NCBI RefSeq assembly: GCF_003966895.1
Contig: NZ_AP018449.1
Coordinates: forward strand, 3,489,501 to 3,553,500
DNA: 64,000 nt
From: Methylomusa anaerophila
GTDB lineage: Bacteria > Bacillota > Negativicutes > Sporomusales > Sporomusaceae
Direction of reading: 5' to 3'
Shown: positions 1 through 6,773 of the stretch, one piece after another
How the letters are laid out: each line of letters starts with the position of its first letter
How positions within the stretch are numbered: the stretch's first letter is position 1
Program-made: the position numbers and the translations under genes
Notes under the pieces: model-generated
Databases searched by the model: none
What the model was told of the DNA's origin: nothing
The model's input: the letters and a program-made list of their open reading frames with translations, nothing else

Positions 1-1
1 C

Positions 2-619
2 TATTTGGCAATCCGGCTGGATTTGGACCCAAATCTTATTTTTGACATTATGAAAGAAACTGATCTTCTGCCAAATAAAATAAAAAGATCCAGCCGCAGT
101 TTGTTTTTGGGAAAAATGCCTTTTAATCTTCTTGATGCAGTAGTAAGGCTTGTTCAACTTCTGGAAAACCCAAAAGATATTCCTATACTTGCCCCATTAA
201 TAATCCGTGAGATTCTCTATAGAGTTCTCTGTGATGAACAGGGAGATGCTTTGAAATTAATTGCTATGGCAGACAGCAATTTCTGTCGCATTGCGGAAGT
301 AACCGAATATATTAAAAAGAATTACGACAAGAATTTGCGTATTGACGATTTGGCTGTGATTGCAAATATGAGTTCTGCATCATTGCATCGTCATTTTAAG
401 GACATAACTGCCATGAGTCCATTACAGTATCAAAAACAAATCAGGCTGCAGGAGGCAAGACGTTTATTATTGTCGGAATCATTTGAAGCCGCAACTGTCG
501 CTTATCGAGTCGGTTATGACAGCCCTTCTCAGTTCAGCAGGGAATATTTACGAATGTTCGGATTACCTCCCATTAGTGATATTAAGCAACTTCGGCTAGC
601 TTTATCGCATAACACTTAA
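2..619 (+). CDS. AraC-family transcriptional regulator, 5'-truncated by window edge
   Basis: A transcription factor whose gene begins before the window; the frame is open to the left edge. The visible 205 or so residues hold the end of an AraC-type N-terminal effector region (LLDAVVRLV, then PILAPLIIREILYRVL, the pattern of the AraC_N family) and a complete C-terminal two-helix-turn-helix DNA-binding domain. In that domain LRIDDLAVIANMS followed by LHRHFK is the first HTH, and AATVAYRVGYDSPSQFSREY is the second. The TTG at 5 could pass for a start but is not preceded by a ribosome site, and the N-terminal domain would be cut, so a truncated gene is the better reading. It is separated from loaP by about 400 bases and a candidate terminator. 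A role in controlling the cluster is possible but nothing here shows it. Confidence 0.85.
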   Translation, partial: YLAIRLDLDPNLIFDIMKETDLLPNKIKRSSRSLFLGKMPFNLLDAVVRLVQLLENPKDIPILAPLIIREILYRVLCDEQGDALKLIAMADSNFCRIAEVTEYIKKNYDKNLRIDDLAVIANMSSASLHRHFKDITAMSPLQYQKQIRLQEARRLLLSESFEAATVAYRVGYDSPSQFSREYLRMFGLPPISDIKQLRLALSHNT

Positions 620-747
620 AAGAGGGTTTTCTATACATTTTTTATTCCTTTTTAGAACGATTTTTACATGCCTTTTAAAAAAATACTTACTAAAACTTAC
701 CTAAGCATAGAATTTTATTAAATACATAATGTACGTCATCCAAAATA

Positions 748-782
748 AAACGGAGCATGTCACAAACACGCTTCGTTTTTTC
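748..782 (+). terminator. Candidate rho-independent terminator after the AraC gene
   Basis: A 14-base stem pairs 748-761 with 767-780 around a 5-base loop. It has one G-U wobble and one A-C mismatch, and the right arm runs into six T residues (777-782). It lies about 130 bases after the AraC stop and before loaP, so it would separate the two transcription units. Confidence 0.5.
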
Positions 783-1014
783 GTCTTACGCTATGCCGTC
801 CCTTATGCTTTTATCGGCTCATTTTTTGGCAGGTTATTCATTGGAACAAACACGCCTTTGACATTGGACATTTACTACCAACTAAAAGAAGGATTTTATA
901 AATTTCCATAGAATTACTATAAATATAATTATTTCCATAATAGGATTTAATTTCAATTTTGCATAATCTGCTATGCTAAATTATGCCTCATTTAATTCAA
1001 AAATGGATATTTGT

Positions 1015-1021
1015 GGGGGGG
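1015..1021 (+). promoter_or_regulatory. Ribosome binding site of loaP (fixes the TTG start)
   Basis: Seven consecutive G residues end 6 bases before an in-frame TTG at 1028. The in-frame ATG at 983 lacks such a site and would add 15 residues that do not resemble the family, which normally begins with a short strand containing WYVL. Confidence 0.6.
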
Positions 1022-1027
1022 ACTATT

Positions 1028-1594
1028 TTGGGAGATTGGTATGTATTGCGAACTATTTCCAGCAAGGAAGAAACAGCAGCCGCATTTTACCGGAAAATAT
1101 TTCCGGATTACGATATTATTTACCCGAAGAGAAGAATTTGCTGGCGAAAATGCGGAAACTTGATAAATATAATCCGACCATTGTTTGAAGGTTATTTGTT
1201 TGTTTCAACTGATAATAATAAAATCCATGATTTTGATAACCTTTTACACAAACTTAGATTTAATGTTGGCTGGCTAGTTTATACTGCCGGGGCACTAATG
1301 CCTATATTTGACGAAGAGAAAAAAATGATTCAAATGCTGATGGGGACTGAAGGAATAGTAGAAGTTAGTGAAATAGAAAAGGTTCAAAACCGATTTAGTG
1401 TAGTGACGGGGCCTTTAATGGGATTTGAAGCAATGATAAAGAAGTTTTCCGCTAAAAACCGCCGTATTACTGTGGAAATTCCGATCTTAACTGAAAACAA
1501 GCGGATAGAGCTTGGTGGCATATGGAAAAACGCAAATAATATTAATAGGCATATAAAGCCGCATCTGGATAGTAGCTTAAGCAATAATGAATGA
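1028..1594 (+). CDS. loaP: LoaP-type NusG paralog, processive transcription antiterminator
   Basis: A specialised NusG paralog of 188 residues with the TTG start at 1028. It opens with GDWYVLRT, the NusG N-terminal (NGN) strand that binds RNA polymerase, and continues with FEGYLFVS and VGWLVYTAGALMPIFDEE. These match the NGN core that in NusG reads PGYVLV and VVGFVG. The C-terminal third contains FSVVTGPLMGFEAMIKKF and a following basic stretch, which fits a KOW domain (NusG: VTSGPFADFTGTV). LoaP proteins in Bacillus promote readthrough of terminators in long antibiotic PKS operons and are encoded next to them. Here the gene sits directly upstream of a roughly 60-kb PKS operon with a strong hairpin in between, which is the expected setting. 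The alternatives are RfaH or a generic NusG-like protein; the context favours LoaP. Confidence 0.85.
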   Translation: MGDWYVLRTISSKEETAAAFYRKIFPDYDIIYPKRRICWRKCGNLINIIRPLFEGYLFVSTDNNKIHDFDNLLHKLRFNVGWLVYTAGALMPIFDEEKKMIQMLMGTEGIVEVSEIEKVQNRFSVVTGPLMGFEAMIKKFSAKNRRITVEIPILTENKRIELGGIWKNANNINRHIKPHLDSSLSNNE

Positions 1595-1663
1595 GATTTA
1601 TTAAATTTTTTCCTAGAGTTCCTAATTGCGGAGGCGCGGGGAATGAAGGAAAAAAGTCATAAT

Positions 1664-1719
1664 GACAGGCAAAATCAGAGGTATTATTTTTTACCTTAAT
1701 GGATTCTCTATGCCTTGTC
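1664..1719 (+). promoter_or_regulatory. Possible structured leader RNA between loaP and the PKS operon
   Basis: GACAGGCA (1664-1671) can pair with TGCCTTGTC (1711-1719) with one bulged base, and AGAG (1677-1680) with CTCT (1706-1709). An alternative inner stem, AGGTA (1679-1683) with TACCT (1692-1696), shares bases with it. LoaP is known to recognise a hairpin in the leader RNA of its target operons, so this is a candidate site. This is my inference; I know of no strict consensus to check against by eye. Confidence 0.3.
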
Positions 1720-1754
1720 GTAGATGTTTTTTAAGTTAAATTTTCTATCAGGAT

Positions 1755-1804
1755 AAAAACAATCCTCCTATTAAGAATAATTATTAAATAGGAGGATTGT
1801 TTTT
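1755..1804. terminator. Perfect 18-bp bidirectional terminator hairpin
   Basis: Bases 1755-1772 are exactly complementary to 1787-1804 around a 14-base loop. The right arm ends in five T residues. The left arm begins with five A residues, which gives a U tract on the other strand too. It lies 160 bases after loaP and 16 bases beyond the end of the antisense MBL remnant, so it can terminate both convergent units. Because it stands between loaP and the biosynthetic operon, it is also a natural target for LoaP-dependent readthrough unless a promoter lies in 1805-2060. Confidence 0.8.
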
Positions 1805-1820
1805 ATAAAAGTTAAGCAAA

Positions 1821-2105
1821 TTATTCTGATTTTTTCGCATCCGAAATGTTACAAAATGTTCGATTTTTTAATACTTGTGATTTATATTTTTTGACAAGTG
1901 GCTGAACAAGATTTACATGATCAAAATGGGAGTGTGTTAATAATATCATTTCTAAGTGTACATCTAATTTTTTAAGAAAAATCTCAATAGTTTCTAATTC
2001 CCAAGTTGGATCAACAATGGCAGCAAAATGGGTATTATCATCAACAATAAGATATTGTTTAGAAGGAGGCAAAAAATAATGATTACTTATGTTTTTCCCG
2101 GACAA
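1821..2105 (-). pseudogene. Truncated metallo-beta-lactamase-fold hydrolase (PksB/BaeB-like) remnant, antisense
   Basis: Reading leftward from about 2079, the translation contains [31 protein letters not shown] and LLTHSHFDHVNLV. This is the first third of a glyoxalase-II-type MBL fold with the metal-binding HxHxDH motif at about 1918-1935. The frame stops after 94 codons, whereas the family needs about 200-230, so the remaining metal ligands are missing and the product cannot be a working enzyme. Such MBL hydrolases are common companions of trans-AT PKS clusters (PksB, BaeB). Its first 27 or so bases overlap the start of the AT-ER gene, and the ribosome site of that gene lies inside it. The terminator at 1755-1804 follows its stop. 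I read it as a remnant left by a rearrangement that placed the AT-ER gene against it head to head. Confidence 0.65.
2063..2069 (+). promoter_or_regulatory. Ribosome binding site of the AT-ER gene (fixes start at 2079)
   Basis: AAGGAGG ends 9 bases before ATG 2079. The frame is open further left to 2028, but only the 2079 start puts the FPGQGSQ motif at residues 5-11, where it lies in FabD-type acyltransferases. Confidence 0.85.
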
Positions 2106-4430
2106 GGCTCCCAGAGTAAAGGAATGGGGGGAGAACTATTCGATGAGTTTAAAGAATTAACAGCAAAGGCAGACAGTATTTTAGGTTATTCAATCAAGCA
2201 GCTTTGTTTGGAAGATACAAATGGAAATTTAGGTCAAACCCAATTTACCCAACCTGCTTTATATGTTGTTAATGTATTAAGTTATCAGAAAAGGGTTGCT
2301 GAAACAGGTAAAAAGCCTGATTACGTTGCAGGTCACAGTTTAGGCGAATATAACGCGCTTTATGCGGCAGGTGCATTTGACTTTGAAACAGGATTAGAAC
2401 TGGTTAAAAAAAGAGGGGAATTAATGAGTCGTGCTACAGGCGGTGGAATGGCTGCAGTTGTTGGTTTAGCTCCGGAACAAATTGTTGATGTGTTGCAACA
2501 GAATAATTTGCAGAATGTAGAAATGGCTAATTTTAACTCGCCTACGCAAATAGTAATCTCAGGTTTGAAAACTGAAATTGAAAAAGCAAAAGATATCTTT
2601 GAAGCAGTTAAAGGTATGGCAATGTTTATCCCGTTAAAAACGAGTGGTGCTTTTCACTCCAGATACATGTCAGCCGCTAAAGCAGAATTTGCAAATTTTT
2701 TGGAGACGTATAAGTTTTTTAATTTAACCATTCCTGTGATTTCAAATGTTCACGCCAGACCGTACCGGTCTTCCTCAACAAAGCAAAATTTGATTGATCA
2801 AATAACAAGCCCTGTTAAATGGACGGAAAGTATCAGATATCTGATGGGGCGTGGAGAAATGGAATTTGAGGAAATTGGGCCCGGCAATGTGTTAAGTGGG
2901 TTGGTACGGCGTATTAAAAGGGAAGCAGAGCCGTTAGTAATAGAAGACAGTGGTATTGACGATTGTATTATGGAACAAAAAGTTGAGTGTAAAGAAAGCT
3001 TTATAAATAATAATCAGAGTTTGCAAGTACAGGAAGAAAGCAGTGTGCAAGTAGCTGATAAAGGAGCAACCCCAGGGGCTCTTTTTTTTATTACACCTGA
3101 ATCATTAGGAAGTTCCCAGTTTAAAAAGGATTATAATCTCAAGTATGCATATTTAACCGGGGGAATGTATCGGGCTGTTGCTTCTAAAGAAATGGTTGTA
3201 AAGATAGGAAAAGCAGGTATGATGGGTTTCTTCGGTACAGGCGGCCTGGATTTATTTCAAATTAAAGATGGAATCAAATATATTCAAACTGAACTTGATG
3301 CCGGGCAGGCTTATGGAATGAGTTTAGTACATAATATGGCTGACCAGGAAATGGAAGAAAGAACGATAGATCTTTTTCTAGAAACCGGAGTTAAGCATAT
3401 TGAAGCAGCAGCTTTTTTAAATGTTACACCTGCTTTGGTGAAGTATCGTGCCCAAGGAATAGTTAGGGATAGACAGGGGAAGCCCATTACTTCTAATAAA
3501 ATAATTGCAAAGATTTCCAGGCCGGAAGTAGCAGCAGCATTTTTAACTCCAGCTCCGGAAAGAATCGTTGCAAAACTGTTGGCGGAAAGTAAGATTACAC
3601 AGGAACAAGCCGGTTTATTAAAAGAAATTCCCATGGCCGATGATATTTGTGTTGAGGCTGATTCCGGTGGGCATACAGACGGTGGAGTAGCTTATGCATT
3701 GATGCCGGCCATGATAAAATTACGAGATGAAATGATGGTAAAGTATCGCTATTATAAAGAAGTTCGTGTAGGGGCAGCTGGTGGAATCGGCACTCCGGAA
3801 GCAGCAGCAGCAGCCTTTATATTAGGCGCTGATTTTATATTAACAGGATCAATTAATCAATGTACCGTGGAAGCTGGCACAAGTAATATCGTAAAAGATT
3901 TGTTACAGCAAATGAATATTCAGGATACCGAATATGTGCCGGCAGGAGATATGTTTGAACTTGGTGCTAAAGTTCAAGTATTAAAAAAAGGGTTGTTTTT
4001 TCCGGCTCGTGCCAACAAGTTATATGATTTATACAGGCAATATAATTCACTTGACGATATTGATGAAAAGACAAAAAAACAACTTCAAGAAAAGTATTTT
4101 AGAAAAAGTTTTGAAAAAATTTATGAGGATGCAAAAGCTTTTTATCCGGCGCATGAAATTGAGCGAGCAGAACGTAATCCTAAGCACAAGATGTCCTTAA
4201 TTTTCCGATGGTATTTTGGCTATAGCAGTCGTCTAGCCTTAAGTGGTAGTGAAGAATCTAAAGTGGATTATCAAATTTATTGTGGTCCGGCATTAGGCGC
4301 ATTTAACCAATGGGTTAAAGGAACAGAGCTAGAAAACTGGCGAAAGCGGCATGTAGATGAAATTGGCAAAAAGCTTATTATTGAGACTGCTGAATTAATT
4401 AATCACCGACTAAAAAATATAGTGGGCTAA
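2079..4430 (+). CDS. pksE: Trans-acting malonyl acyltransferase fused to PfaD-type enoyl reductase (PksE/BaeE-like)
   Basis: A bifunctional protein of 783 residues. Residues 1-290 are a FabD-type acyltransferase with FPGQGSQ at 5-11, the nucleophile GHSLGEY (Ser87) and GAFHSRYM (His193). It should transfer malonyl groups from CoA to the ACPs of the assembly line, none of which has its own AT. After a poorly conserved linker (about 290-330), residues 330-783 form an FMN-dependent TIM-barrel enoyl reductase of the PfaD/2-nitropropane dioxygenase family, with [22 protein letters not shown] and [16 protein letters not shown]. This ER would act in trans, since no module contains an ER domain. AT-ER fusions are typical of trans-AT clusters. 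It is the first biosynthetic gene; the next intact gene starts 263 bases downstream, across a deletion scar. Confidence 0.93.
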   Translation: MITYVFPGQGSQSKGMGGELFDEFKELTAKADSILGYSIKQLCLEDTNGNLGQTQFTQPALYVVNVLSYQKRVAETGKKPDYVAGHSLGEYNALYAAGAFDFETGLELVKKRGELMSRATGGGMAAVVGLAPEQIVDVLQQNNLQNVEMANFNSPTQIVISGLKTEIEKAKDIFEAVKGMAMFIPLKTSGAFHSRYMSAAKAEFANFLETYKFFNLTIPVISNVHARPYRSSSTKQNLIDQITSPVKWTESIRYLMGRGEMEFEEIGPGNVLSGLVRRIKREAEPLVIEDSGIDDCIMEQKVECKESFINNNQSLQVQEESSVQVADKGATPGALFFITPESLGSSQFKKDYNLKYAYLTGGMYRAVASKEMVVKIGKAGMMGFFGTGGLDLFQIKDGIKYIQTELDAGQAYGMSLVHNMADQEMEERTIDLFLETGVKHIEAAAFLNVTPALVKYRAQGIVRDRQGKPITSNKIIAKISRPEVAAAFLTPAPERIVAKLLAESKITQEQAGLLKEIPMADDICVEADSGGHTDGGVAYALMPAMIKLRDEMMVKYRYYKEVRVGAAGGIGTPEAAAAAFILGADFILTGSINQCTVEAGTSNIVKDLLQQMNIQDTEYVPAGDMFELGAKVQVLKKGLFFPARANKLYDLYRQYNSLDDIDEKTKKQLQEKYFRKSFEKIYEDAKAFYPAHEIERAERNPKHKMSLIFRWYFGYSSRLALSGSEESKVDYQIYCGPALGAFNQWVKGTELENWRKRHVDEIGKKLIIETAELINHRLKNIVG

Positions 4431-4461
4431 TTATCAAAAAGTGAATGAGAGGAGAACTAAA

Positions 4462-4554
4462 GTGACAAAAGAAGAAATTTTTAAACTTGTTGTAAACAAT
4501 AGCTGTGCGGTAATTCCTGAATTGGAAGGACAGCGATCTATGCGGGTCCAATAG
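4462..4554 (+). pseudogene. 5' fragment of a stand-alone donor ACP gene (AcpK-like)
   Basis: After GAGAGGAG (4446-4453) a GTG opens a 30-codon frame beginning VTKEEIFKLVVNN and continuing to IPELEGQ. This matches the start of the discrete acyl carrier proteins of HMG-synthase beta-branching cassettes, such as AcpK of the Bacillus pks cluster. The similarity ends at about 4533, well before the phosphopantetheine serine. The remaining codons read out of frame through ketosynthase DNA to a stop at 4552. The gene is therefore cut by a deletion and cannot make a carrier protein. A short peptide may still be translated, because the ribosome site is intact. Confidence 0.7.
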
Positions 4555-4680
4555 ACCCCTCTTTAAACTGGGTAAGGGGTCAAGCTTTTTCTCATATCAT
4601 TCAAAATGCCTTAACTTTAATTAAGTATGGGATTTGGTGGGATTAATACGGCACTCTGTTTACAAAAATATGAGAATTAA
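4535..4680 (+). pseudogene. 3' fragment of a discrete decarboxylating ketosynthase gene (PksF-like), frameshifted
   Basis: Starting directly at the ACP break, this DNA reads AIYAGPIDPSLNWVRGQAFS and then HIIQNALTL in one frame. After four extra bases (about 4620-4623) it reads SMGFGGINTALCLQKYEN and stops at 4680. That is the C-terminal end of a ketosynthase (the GFGGxN motif), in the cassette position of the KS-like malonyl-ACP decarboxylase. Only about 45 of some 420 codons remain, so the gene is dead. The order ACP, KS, HMG synthase, ECH is the usual one for the cassette, and a deletion of roughly 1.4 kb (inferred from family lengths) explains the scar. Confidence 0.7.
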
Positions 4681-4693
4681 AGGAGTATGATTT

Positions 4694-5956
4694 ATGATGC
4701 CTGTTGGAATAGAAGCAATGAATGTATTTAGCGGTACAGCATATCTCGATGTAAAAAAATTGGCTATACATCGTCAATTAGATACAACAAGGTTTGAAAA
4801 TTTGTTAATGAAAGAAAAGACAGTAGCGCTGCCTTATGAAGATCCGGTTACCTATGGGGTTAATGCCGCTAAGCCGTTGATAGATTCTCTCTCGGAAGCA
4901 GAAAAAGATCGAATTGAATTATTGATAACTTGTACTGAATCCAGTATTGACTTTGGTAAATCCTTAAGTACATATATTCATCAATATTTAGGTCTTAACC
5001 GAAATTGCCGCTTATTTGAAATTAAACAAGCCTGCTACTCAGGAACTGCAGGATTTCAAATGGCGGTCAATTTTATATTGTCTCAGGTATCGCCTGGAGC
5101 CAAAGCATTGGTAGTTGCCACTGATATCTCCAGATTTATTATTGTTGAGGGCGGCGATGCATTGACAGCAGACTGGTCTTTTGCAGAGCCTAGCGGCGGT
5201 GCCGGTGCAGTGGCAATCCTAGTCAGTGAAAATCCCTATGTTTTTCAAGTAGATGCAGGGGCTAATGGGTATTATGGCTATGAGGTGATGGATACTTGTC
5301 GGCCAGTCCCGGACAGCGAAGCTGGAGATGCGGATTTGTCTCTTTTGTCTTACTTAGATTGTTGTGAACAGGCATTTTTGGAATATGAAAAACGGGTAAA
5401 GGACGTAGATTATGCAAATACATTTCAATATCTTGCCTTTCATATTCCTTTTGGCGGAATGGTAAAAGGAGCCCACCGCACAATGATGCGAAAGATGGCT
5501 AAAGCTAAAACGACTGAAATTGAGAAAGACTTCCAAGAACGGGTAACCCCGGGAATGACCTATTGTCAACGTGTCGGGAACATTATGGGCGGTACTGTAT
5601 TTCTATCCCTAACAAGTACAATAGATCAAGGCGTCTTTGATATTCCCAAGCGGATTGGGTGTTTTTCTTACGGCTCAGGTTGTTGTTCTGAGTTTTATAG
5701 CGGCGTTGTCACTGCCCAGGGGCGGTCGCGTCAGCATAGCTTTGGAATTGAAAAACAATTAAATGAGCGTTATCAGTTATCCTTGAATGAATATGAGGAC
5801 TTGTTACGCGGTAACGGCGCAATTAAATTCGGTACCCGCAATTTTAAGTCAAATTTTGACTTACTACCTGGTGCATTAGCTTCATGTCAGGGAAAAGAAC
5901 GATTATTTTTAGAAGAAATCCGGGATTTTCACCGGGAATATAGGTGGATAAGATGA
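4694..5956 (+). CDS. pksG: HMG-CoA-synthase-like beta-branching enzyme (PksG-like)
   Basis: A cytosolic enzyme of 420 residues that, in polyketide beta-branching, condenses acetyl-ACP with a beta-keto group on an assembly-line ACP to give an HMG-like adduct. Visible catalytic features are Glu82 in TCTESSIDFGKS, the acyl-accepting Cys114 in QACYSGTAGF and the His in AFHIPFGGMVKGAH. Length and motifs agree with PksG and related HMG synthases. The ATG at 4694 follows AAAGGAG with 8 bases spacing; ATG 4697 is an equally possible start. Its stop overlaps the ECH start as ATGA (5953-5956), so the two are translationally coupled. The donor ACP and acetyl-ACP-making KS that should partner it are only remnants just upstream, so its acetyl donor must come from elsewhere or the step has been lost. 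Confidence 0.93.
   Translation: MMPVGIEAMNVFSGTAYLDVKKLAIHRQLDTTRFENLLMKEKTVALPYEDPVTYGVNAAKPLIDSLSEAEKDRIELLITCTESSIDFGKSLSTYIHQYLGLNRNCRLFEIKQACYSGTAGFQMAVNFILSQVSPGAKALVVATDISRFIIVEGGDALTADWSFAEPSGGAGAVAILVSENPYVFQVDAGANGYYGYEVMDTCRPVPDSEAGDADLSLLSYLDCCEQAFLEYEKRVKDVDYANTFQYLAFHIPFGGMVKGAHRTMMRKMAKAKTTEIEKDFQERVTPGMTYCQRVGNIMGGTVFLSLTSTIDQGVFDIPKRIGCFSYGSGCCSEFYSGVVTAQGRSRQHSFGIEKQLNERYQLSLNEYEDLLRGNGAIKFGTRNFKSNFDLLPGALASCQGKERLFLEEIRDFHREYRWIR
5942..5947 (+). promoter_or_regulatory. Ribosome binding site of the ECH gene (favours ATG 5953 over GTG 5944)
   Basis: AGGTGG ends 5 bases before ATG 5953, which overlaps the upstream stop as ATGA. The in-frame GTG at 5944 lies inside this site and has no good site of its own. 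Confidence 0.6.
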
Positions 5957-6717
5957 ATTATCAAACAATTCAGGTGCGTTTTCAGGATTCTGTTTGCTTT
6001 TTAAAAATTTATCGTCCTGATGCCAATAACGCAATAAACGACCAACTGATTGAGGAATGTCACCAGGTGCTATCATTATGTGAAGAATTAATTACTGTTA
6101 TAGTACTGGAAGGCTTACCCGAGGTCTTTTGCTTTGGCGCTGATTTTCAAGAAATTAATTCGCAAATGTCAAGTGGGCAACAACGTCAAGCCAGCCCTGA
6201 ACCGGTATATGATCTATTAATGAAGCTTGCAACCGGACCGTATGTTACAATTTCCCATGTGCGTGGAAAGGCTAATGCGGGAGGCGTAGGATTTGTTGCA
6301 GCCAGCGATATTGTTCTTGCTGATACTAGTGCACAGTTTAGTTTATCCGAATTGTTGTTTGGACTGTTTCCGGCCTGTGTTCTGCCATTTCTTATCAGAC
6401 GGATTGGTTTTCAAAAAGCCAATTATCTGAGCCTGATGACTCAGCCGATTTCCGTTCAGCAGGCTTATCAATGGGGATTGGTTGATGCTTATGATATGTC
6501 GAGTGAAACTTTACTCCGTAAGCATTTGCTTCGGCTTCGGCGTTTATCCAAAACCGGAATTTTACGGTATAAACGCTATGTAAGCCAATTATATGATTCG
6601 TTGCTACACTCCAAACCGCTGGCTTTAGCAGCTAGCAAGGAGGTATTCTCAGACCCGGATAATCTTGAGCTGATTTGCCGGTATGTAGAAACAGGGCAAT
6701 TTCCCTGGGAACGTTAA
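5953..6717 (+). CDS. pksH: Enoyl-CoA hydratase family dehydratase of beta-branching cassette (PksH-like, ECH1)
   Basis: A crotonase-fold protein of 254 residues. VIVLEGLPEVFCFGADFQEI supplies the first oxyanion-hole strand, and HVRGKANAGGVGFVAASDIV followed by FSLSELLFGLFPACVLPF supplies the second. The ending RYVETGQFPWE is characteristic of the PksH group, which dehydrates the HMG-like adduct made by PksG. The decarboxylating partner ECH2 (PksI) normally follows. Here only 56 bases separate this gene from the PKS genes and no second hydratase is visible, so ECH2 is encoded outside the window, replaced by another protein, or absent. Confidence 0.9.
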   Translation: MNYQTIQVRFQDSVCFLKIYRPDANNAINDQLIEECHQVLSLCEELITVIVLEGLPEVFCFGADFQEINSQMSSGQQRQASPEPVYDLLMKLATGPYVTISHVRGKANAGGVGFVAASDIVLADTSAQFSLSELLFGLFPACVLPFLIRRIGFQKANYLSLMTQPISVQQAYQWGLVDAYDMSSETLLRKHLLRLRRLSKTGILRYKRYVSQLYDSLLHSKPLALAASKEVFSDPDNLELICRYVETGQFPWER

Positions 6718-6773
6718 GCCGGAGTGTCGTATATATTAATTACATATTATAAATTTGTAAGGAGTAATACTGC

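Larger units (their letters stand above)
620..1027. other. A+T-rich intergenic region between the AraC gene and loaP
   Basis: I support no gene in these 408 bases. A 60-codon reading frame at 729-911 has no recognisable family and no ribosome site, and it runs through the candidate terminator stem. The right half is very A+T-rich. It contains TATAAT at 924-929 and TTGACA at 858-863, but these are not spaced as a pair, so I do not call a promoter. The loaP promoter is nevertheless expected in this interval. Confidence 0.5.

Noticed and set aside
729..911. 60-codon open frame between the AraC gene and loaP
   Set aside because: No recognisable family, no ribosome site, and it passes through the candidate terminator stem at 748-780.
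858..929. Promoter from TTGACA at 858 and TATAAT at 924 upstream of loaP
   Set aside because: The two boxes are 60 bases apart and neither has a partner at 16-18 bases, so I do not call it.
973..1188. Second open frame overlapping the start of loaP
   Set aside because: It is an alternative frame of loaP; the loaP frame has NusG motifs and a strong ribosome site, this one has neither.
2028..2078. Longer start for the AT-ER protein
   Set aside because: AAGGAGG at 2063-2069 and the family's usual N-terminus point to ATG 2079; the extra residues are the antisense of the MBL remnant.
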